Shown here: in pieces, positions 58,517 through 64,000 of the stretch | Layout: the number at the start of each line of letters is the position of its first letter | How positions within the stretch are numbered: the first letter of the stretch is position 1 | Source: Bdellovibrio sp. ZAP7 | GTDB taxonomy: Bacteria; Bdellovibrionota; FAC87; UBA2466 | Direction: 5' to 3' | Assembly: GCA_945878405.1 (NCBI GenBank) | Contig: CAMCTJ010000009.1 | Span: 59,379-123,378, forward strand | Length of the DNA: 64,000 nucleotides | Notes under the pieces: model-generated | Told to the model about the DNA's origin: nothing | Databases searched by the model: none | What the model saw: only the letters and a program-made list of their open reading frames with translations | Made by a program: the position numbers and the translations under genes

Positions 58517-59469
58517 TATCCGAAGCCCACTAGTTGTCGACTGACTTGATCTAGTTTTTCCGCGATAGCATCATCATGGGCTTGAGGATTCGGTGAGGAA
58601 AGGGGCCATCCTCCCTTCTTTGCTTTTCGGTTTCGATAAATGCCGGTTTGGCTAAAAAAAGCTCCACTCTGAGAACTTACCTCTGGAGCAAGGAGTGCGT
58701 AGAGAGTTGTTTGAGCCCCTTCCCACGGTTCAATCATCCCACCCATTCGAAAAAGTGGACGAAGGAGTTTGTTTTGAATCCATAAGGGCATGGTCTGATG
58801 AATTAAGTTTGTTCGTACCCAGCCGGGATGAACACTCGCAGTAGTGACACCCGTACCGGCCAGTCGCTTAGCTAATTGTCTTGCGTGGAGGAGATTTGCC
58901 AGTTTTGATTGCCCATAGGCAACCCAGCCATCGTATTTTCTTTTCTCAAAATTTAAGTCTTCGAAATCAATGTACCCCTCGCGCCCCATGGCTTTGTCAT
59001 GAAAACAGCTCGAAACACAAACCACTCGTGAGGGAACACTTTTTTTAAGAAGGGGAAGGAGGAGTTCCGTAAGGAGGTAGTGCCCTAAATGATTTGTTCC
59101 CAATTGCATCTCAAAACCATCTTTGGTTCTTTGAAAAGGAGTGTTCATTACGCCCGCATTATTTACTAGGCCATGAAGGGCTGAATGGTTTTCCAGAAAC
59201 CTTTTAGCAAAAGACCGAACGGAGCTTAAATCGGCTAAATCCAGTTCTGAAACTTCAATTTCTCCTCGAAGTCCCCGAGATTTAAGTTCTTTGGCTTTTA
59301 GTTCCCCTTCATCGATTCTACGACAAGCAAGCACAACCTGAGCGCCCTGTTTCGCTAATTGCTTAACTGTTACAAGTCCGATTCCTGAGTTTCCACCGGT
59401 CACAATGTAGGTTTGTCCCGATAAATCTAAATTAAATAGTTCAGGGGGGCAGAGAAGCGGTTTTGACAT
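58516..59469 (-). CDS. Short-chain dehydrogenase/reductase, retinol dehydrogenase 11/12- or protochlorophyllide reductase-like
   Basis: YIVTGGNSGIGLVTVKQLAKQGAQVVLACR, LVNNAGVM, GTNHLGHYLLTELLLP, YGQSKLANLL; stop/start overlap with the downstream FAD gene. Confidence 0.85.
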   Translation of the reverse strand: MSKPLLCPPELFNLDLSGQTYIVTGGNSGIGLVTVKQLAKQGAQVVLACRRIDEGELKAKELKSRGLRGEIEVSELDLADLSSVRSFAKRFLENHSALHGLVNNAGVMNTPFQRTKDGFEMQLGTNHLGHYLLTELLLPLLKKSVPSRVVCVSSCFHDKAMGREGYIDFEDLNFEKRKYDGWVAYGQSKLANLLHARQLAKRLAGTGVTTASVHPGWVRTNLIHQTMPLWIQNKLLRPLFRMGGMIEPWEGAQTTLYALLAPEVSSQSGAFFSQTGIYRNRKAKKGGWPLSSPNPQAHDDAIAEKLDQVSRQLVGFG

Positions 59470-59533
59470 AACAATCTCCAGCAGGCCGAGACTCTCAATT
59501 CGGATGAATATAAGTCTAGGAATTTATTTCGTT

Positions 59534-59562
59534 TTGTAAGATAATAGCACAGAAAGTATATT
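59534..59562 (+). promoter_or_regulatory. Putative sigma70-type promoter for rhodopsin gene
   Basis: TTGTAA (59534-59539), 17-nt spacer, TATATT (59557-59562), about 31 nt before ATG 59594. Confidence 0.55.
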
Positions 59563-59593
59563 ATTAACGTAGTACAACTAAGGGAGTGCAACT

Positions 59594-60364
59594 ATGTCTG
59601 CTATATCATTAACCGTGCAGCAGTACTCGACTGTATACAATATGCTGTCGTTTGCTGTCGCTTCTATGCTGGGTTCGTTTGCATTTTTCGTCATGGGACG
59701 AAATATTGTCGGCCCGAAATATCGTCTCGCACTGGTAGTATCTTCGCTTGTCGTTCTCATAGCGGGATATCACTATTGGCGCATCATGGGGAGCTGGACA
59801 GCTGCCTACGCCCTAAAAGATGGTGCGTACGTGCCTACAGGTGAAGCATTCAACGATGCTTACCGTTATGTGGATTGGCTCTTAACGGTTCCTTTGCTCC
59901 TAACTGAACTCGTTCTTGTAATGAAATTGAAAAAAGAATCGGGTGGAGTTTTAGGTAAGCTCATCATCGCCGCAGTAGCTATGATTGCTCTTGGTTATCC
60001 AGGAGAAATCGCTAACGCTGAAACAGAATCAGGTGCTCGTCTGATGTGGGCCGTGCTTAGCACGATTCCCTTCATTTACATCCTCTATGTTCTCTGGGTG
60101 AGACTGGGAGATGCTATTGGAGACCATCCAGCCAAAGTGCAAGTGCTGCTTAAAAACACTCGCTACTTGATCCTATTAACTTGGGGCTTCTATCCCATCG
60201 TTTATGCAATGGGGAGCTATGGTTGGCTCGGAGGCGCAGGTTCCATTGTAGCGGTTCAAGTAGGTTACAGCATCGCAGACGTCACAGCAAAAGCACTTTA
60301 TGGTGTGATGATCTTTGCTATTGCTTATGCAAAGAGCGAAGCTGATGGCTCATTGCCAGCTTAA
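59594..60364 (+). CDS. Xanthorhodopsin/proteorhodopsin-type light-driven proton pump
   Basis: Seven TM; helix C RYVDWLLTVPLLLTELVLVM (D94/T98/E105), AGYHYWRI (H60), helix G SIADVTAKALYG (K233 Schiff base), LGYPGEI. Confidence 0.95.
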   Translation: MSAISLTVQQYSTVYNMLSFAVASMLGSFAFFVMGRNIVGPKYRLALVVSSLVVLIAGYHYWRIMGSWTAAYALKDGAYVPTGEAFNDAYRYVDWLLTVPLLLTELVLVMKLKKESGGVLGKLIIAAVAMIALGYPGEIANAETESGARLMWAVLSTIPFIYILYVLWVRLGDAIGDHPAKVQVLLKNTRYLILLTWGFYPIVYAMGSYGWLGGAGSIVAVQVGYSIADVTAKALYGVMIFAIAYAKSEADGSLPA

Positions 60365-60398
60365 TTAAGCTAGCAGTTCGTTCCGGAAGGTTAGAGAT

Positions 60399-61373
60399 TT
60401 GCGAGTAATTTCATCTCGAGAAGAGTTTCAATGGCTCTTACTGGTTGTGATGGGTTACTTGCTTTCTCTCCTTCCGGAATCTTTTTTGTGGATAGGGTGT
60501 CTCAGTTGTATTCTCGTCCTCGGAGTTCCTCACGGCGCTTTAGATATCTACCTCATTTGGTCGGAATCAAAACGTAATCTCAGTAAATCCTTAGCCGCTT
60601 TGGGGAGATATATCGCACTGGTAGTCGTTGCCCTTCTTATTTGGAGGGGTTCCTCTGAGGTATTTTGGTTTCTCTTCTTTTTATCCGCTATCTATCATTT
60701 TGGGTCCTCAGATGAGCATCCAGAGGTTGTCGCTACTGTTATTTCAAACTCCTTCAATCGCTTTCTGTGGCATTTTAGTAGGGGCTTAGTTTTAGTATTT
60801 GCACCGGCTGCTTTTCATCCAGAAAAAATTATAAATTACTTGAGACAAGCTACTTCAAATGAATTTGCTCATGCATTTGGAGCGGTGGCGCCGTTTCTTT
60901 TCGGCTATGGGCTTCTGTTTTACTTGGCGGGCTCTGCATTATGCTTCAGAAGAGTCAAAGGGAGAGCTTACCGAATGCTTCTAACGAAGCACCTCATTTC
61001 TTTATTACTCTTGGTCATTTTGTTTTGGGTGAGTGACCCACTGGTTGGTTTCTGTCTTTATTTTTGCTGTCACCACTCGCTGACCCATTGTTTTAGAGTG
61101 GTTAGCCTAAGCAAAATAAAGAAATCATCATTGGCCCTGTTGGGTGCTCTCTTTACTGTTCCTGTGATTCCCGTTTGGGGGGGGCTCAGCACAAGAATGG
61201 CTGGCGGTTTAGTTCCCGAAGGGGTTGTCAGTGCATGTTTCGTTGTGATTGCAGCTCTAACGTTTCCGCACTTGTTAGTTGTTCAGAAATGGCACCTAAA
61301 ACTTAGGCGGCCGATCCCAAAATTATCAGAGCACACAAAGCAAGAACACACGCTGCCGGGACTGACTTTTTAA
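60399..61373 (+). CDS. blh: Brp/Blh-family beta-carotene 15,15'-dioxygenase (retinal synthesis)
   Basis: GVPHGALDIYLI, YHFGSSDEHPE, CCHHSLTHCFR, LTFPHLLVVQKW His motifs in a multi-TM protein directly downstream of the rhodopsin gene. Confidence 0.9.
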   Translation: MRVISSREEFQWLLLVVMGYLLSLLPESFLWIGCLSCILVLGVPHGALDIYLIWSESKRNLSKSLAALGRYIALVVVALLIWRGSSEVFWFLFFLSAIYHFGSSDEHPEVVATVISNSFNRFLWHFSRGLVLVFAPAAFHPEKIINYLRQATSNEFAHAFGAVAPFLFGYGLLFYLAGSALCFRRVKGRAYRMLLTKHLISLLLLVILFWVSDPLVGFCLYFCCHHSLTHCFRVVSLSKIKKSSLALLGALFTVPVIPVWGGLSTRMAGGLVPEGVVSACFVVIAALTFPHLLVVQKWHLKLRRPIPKLSEHTKQEHTLPGLTF

Positions 61374-61674
61374 GAGGGTCGTGAACCTTCACGTGCATGG
61401 CCAGAGCTCCAAGCATCAGAACTGAGACAACGGCAGCTGGATAAACCGCAATCCCAGGAACGAATAAGCCGAAAAGAAGAGTGACTCCGGAAATGACCTT
61501 CAGCCCCCCAACCACGTAACAAAACCATTCGGGAAGTCCGTAAGCAGCAAATTCTTGCTTCATGCTTTGGGCAGCTCCGCCGCGGTAAGCAGTTGCCTTA
61601 TTAAATCGAATGAGCCAAACGTTTAGAAGACCTAACCCTACAATGAGCTGTGCGATTTGAGTTATTATCGTCAT
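61303..61674 (-). CDS. DoxX-like small membrane protein
   Basis: EFAAYGLPEWFCYVVGGLKVISGVTLLFGLFVPGIAVYPAAVVSVLMLGALAMHVKVHDP. Confidence 0.75.
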   Translation of the reverse strand: MTIITQIAQLIVGLGLLNVWLIRFNKATAYRGGAAQSMKQEFAAYGLPEWFCYVVGGLKVISGVTLLFGLFVPGIAVYPAAVVSVLMLGALAMHVKVHDPLKKSVPAACVLALCALIILGSAA

Positions 61675-61747
61675 GTTGAAGTTCCTCGGTGATTTTGGTT
61701 CTTAAGATTATTATAGTAAGGCAACTCGTAATGGAAAAGAGAATCTC

Positions 61748-62098
61748 TTGACTATTTTTCTAGCTTTAAACCTAGTGTCAGCGTCTTTATTTTTGTTTTA
61801 CGGGCTTCATTGTTTGTCTTCACAGAAAATGGTCGCCGAATTCAATCGATATGAACTAGCGGAATATCGCCGATTAACCGGAACTCTGGAAGTGGCGGGT
61901 GCTCTGGGACAGATCGTGGGTATTTGGATCTCGCCAGTGGGGCTTTTGGCTTCGGGCGGTCTCGCATTGCTGATGATCTGTGGCGTCTGGGCTCGATGGC
62001 GCATTGAAGATCCCTGGACCGCCTTTATCCCTGCTGTTTCGTTGGGAGTGATAAACGGCTTTTTGTTTTTGGGGATGCTTCAAAAGATCGGTTTTTAA
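61748..62098 (+). CDS. DoxX-like small membrane protein
   Basis: FNRYELAEYRRLTGTLEVAGALGQIVGIWISPVGLLASGGLALLMICGVWARWRIEDPW. Confidence 0.7.
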   Translation: MTIFLALNLVSASLFLFYGLHCLSSQKMVAEFNRYELAEYRRLTGTLEVAGALGQIVGIWISPVGLLASGGLALLMICGVWARWRIEDPWTAFIPAVSLGVINGFLFLGMLQKIGF

Positions 62099-62132
62099 AA
62101 AATCTGGCACGGGAATCGCACTTTCTCGCCGC

Positions 62133-63260
62133 ATGTTAGAGCCCTTGGTTGAAGCTGTGATCAGTGCCATCCCGAATGCAGTTGTGATTTTCAGTCCCAA
62201 CGGAACTGTCCTTGCTTCTAATTCAAAAGCTTTAGAACTCTTTGGTTTTGATTCCTTAGAAGATAAAAGCGTAGACGATTTAGCCAGGACTTGTACGCAG
62301 GAGGATGGAACTCCGATTTCTTCCTCTACCTTTGTCTCACCACTGGCCAATGAACCTCGCAAATTCATGATTCATTCGAAGAAAACGGGAAAATGGATCC
62401 TGGTCTGTGCTTCTCCGGTGGGGTCGCAGTCCGTGCAGCTAGGTAAAAACAATGTCGGGGCGATTACGGTTTATAGTGAGAAAACAGAAATTATCAAGAA
62501 TCTTGGAAAGCTCAATCGGGAACTGCAGCAAAAAACTAAATACCAGTTAGATGTTCAAGACCATCTTCTAGAGGCCATCAAAATTCGGGACGACTTTATC
62601 TCGATGGCCTCTCATGAGCTAAAAACTCCGATTACTTCGATGAAATTTCAGGTTGAGATTGTGAAGCGCAAGCACCAAAGTGGCCAACTGACGCGGCCTC
62701 AACTCGATAAATTATTTTCCACATGGGGGGAACAACTGGAAAGGCTGAATTCACTCATCGATGGGATGCTGGATGTTGCAGCTCTGAGTGAAGGCCAAGT
62801 AAAAAGCGAAGCGTGCGAAATGGATTTGGGCGAAGCAATTAGATCCCAAGTCGACCGATTTTATACTGAGCAGATAAGTTTTATTGAAAAGAAAGAGGTC
62901 ACCGGTTTCTGGGATGTGCGGAAAATAGACCAAATCGTTTCAAACTTACTCAGCAACGCTATCAAGTATGGCCATCAAAAACCCATCGAAGTCACTCTTT
63001 CGCATGAGGGCATTTGGGCTATTATTGAAGTGACCGATCACGGAGAAGGAATTGATCCAGAGAACTTCGAAAAAATATTCCGGCGCTTTGAACGGGTTCA
63101 AAGCGGGATCTCTGTTGGGGGAATCGGCCTGGGACTCTATATCGTGAAACAAGTTGTTGAAAACAATGGGGGCAGTATTAGCGTGAAGTCCAAAAAAGGA
63201 GAAGGCTCCACCTTTACCGTGAAGATTCCTCTGCACTATGAAAACCATTCTGTTAATTGA
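62133..63260 (+). CDS. Soluble PAS-domain sensor histidine kinase
   Basis: PAS-like N-terminus, ASHELKTPITSMKFQVE H-box, NLLSNAIKYG N-box, DHGEGIDPENFEKIFRRFERV, GGIGLGLYIVKQVVENNGG; no TM. Confidence 0.92.
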   Translation: MLEPLVEAVISAIPNAVVIFSPNGTVLASNSKALELFGFDSLEDKSVDDLARTCTQEDGTPISSSTFVSPLANEPRKFMIHSKKTGKWILVCASPVGSQSVQLGKNNVGAITVYSEKTEIIKNLGKLNRELQQKTKYQLDVQDHLLEAIKIRDDFISMASHELKTPITSMKFQVEIVKRKHQSGQLTRPQLDKLFSTWGEQLERLNSLIDGMLDVAALSEGQVKSEACEMDLGEAIRSQVDRFYTEQISFIEKKEVTGFWDVRKIDQIVSNLLSNAIKYGHQKPIEVTLSHEGIWAIIEVTDHGEGIDPENFEKIFRRFERVQSGISVGGIGLGLYIVKQVVENNGGSISVKSKKGEGSTFTVKIPLHYENHSVN

Positions 63261-63594
63261 GGATGATCTGGAGATCCAACATTCTCTTGCTGAGTTGCTT
63301 AAAATGGAAAACTACCAAGTGATTGTTGCTTCTAACGGAGCGATAGCAAAAACACTTTTGTTACAAGGGTGTACTCCCGACTTGATTTTATTAGATTTAC
63401 TGATGCCGGTGATGTCGGGAGAAGAGTTTCTTCAGGATGTAGAAATTCGCACAAAGTTGGAGTTGATTCCCGTAGTGGTACTGACCGCAGGACTAGTCCG
63501 CCAGCTGCCCAAAAGACTCGTCAGAGCTATCATTCCAAAGCCGCCGAACATCTCAGAGATGTTGATGACCTTGGGGCATATTCTGAATGGGTGA
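63238..63594 (+). CDS. Single-domain response regulator
   Basis: ILLIEDDLEIQHSL, LILLDLLMPVMSGEEF (phospho-Asp), AIIPKPP; overlaps the kinase gene by 23 nt. Confidence 0.92.
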   Translation: MKTILLIEDDLEIQHSLAELLKMENYQVIVASNGAIAKTLLLQGCTPDLILLDLLMPVMSGEEFLQDVEIRTKLELIPVVVLTAGLVRQLPKRLVRAIIPKPPNISEMLMTLGHILNG

Positions 63595-64000
63595 CCCACA
63601 ATCTCTCACTGGAAGTACTCATGAGGAAGCAGAGAAAGCTTTGGGGGAAGCTCTCGGAGTTATTAAAGACAAAGTACCCCAGGTAACAATTGTGGTTGAA
63701 GATAAGCCCGCGCTTCAAGAAGGCGAAATGAAGTTCATTGCCGACGTACTGACCGATGCAAAATGGAAGGAAAACGCCAGTCTTTCTCAATTTTTGAAGG
63801 ACAATCCAGCTATATTCTGTGCGTATTCACAAACACCCGAAGGGGATTTTAAACGGACTTGTATCAATGTAACTGAGCTCGCATCAAAAATAATGGACCG
63901 TGTTGCTGCTGGTGATTTGAGTGGAATCACTCAAGCTGTCTCAGAGGTAAAAGATACAGCCATTTACGAGGAAATAATCGATTTTGAGCAATATGAAAAC
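63587..64000 (+). CDS. Hypothetical protein, truncated by window edge (MGDPQSLTGSTHEEAEKALGEALGVIKDKVPQVTIVVEDKP...)
   Basis: Frame open from ATG 63587 (overlapping the response regulator stop) through base 64000; absent from the ORF track, presumably because it has no stop in the window. Confidence 0.65.
   Translation, partial: MGDPQSLTGSTHEEAEKALGEALGVIKDKVPQVTIVVEDKPALQEGEMKFIADVLTDAKWKENASLSQFLKDNPAIFCAYSQTPEGDFKRTCINVTELASKIMDRVAAGDLSGITQAVSEVKDTAIYEEIIDFEQYEN

Noticed and set aside
61874-62368. 164-aa minus-strand ORF across the DoxX/kinase junction
   Set aside because: Antisense to supported genes, no family resemblance.
1-64000. CRISPR arrays, insertion sequences, prophage or toxin-antitoxin/defence islands
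   Set aside because: No regularly spaced repeats, transposase/integrase motifs, phage structural genes or typical defence genes were seen.

Overview
The 64-kb window is a compact, almost fully coding bacterial chromosome segment. Gene content and order (valS-lolC-lolD-bamA-skp; b/c-type respiratory genes with a large multihaem protein) suggest a Bdellovibrio-like / Bdellovibrionota organism, but this is inference. I see no rRNA, tRNA, CRISPR array, transposase or prophage. Most of the window is housekeeping: ABC polysaccharide exporter, polA, B12-dependent ribonucleotide reductase, AddAB-like helicase/nuclease, a Get3/ArsA-like ATPase pair, a Rieske/split cytochrome b/octahaem cytochrome operon, lpoB-like, valS, lolC/lolD, bamA, skp, ferredoxin, dus, rep/uvrD, CBS proteins and fatty acid desaturase. 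The strongest candidate for something unusual is the light-related island at about 57.2-61.4 kb. It holds a xanthorhodopsin-clade proton-pumping rhodopsin (D94/T98/E105 motif, K233, green-type L102, but Ala153 where xanthorhodopsin has the antenna-fenestration Gly), a Blh-type beta-carotene dioxygenase, and, divergently, a retinol-dehydrogenase-like SDR overlapping a photolyase/cryptochrome-family protein whose FAD-binding domain lies at the N-terminus. Other points of interest are a 1023-aa octahaem protein replacing cytochrome c1, a pseudo-receiver/Fis regulator, and several unexplained strong RNA/DNA hairpins (51623-51664, 13037-13149, 33399-33431, 7107-7141).
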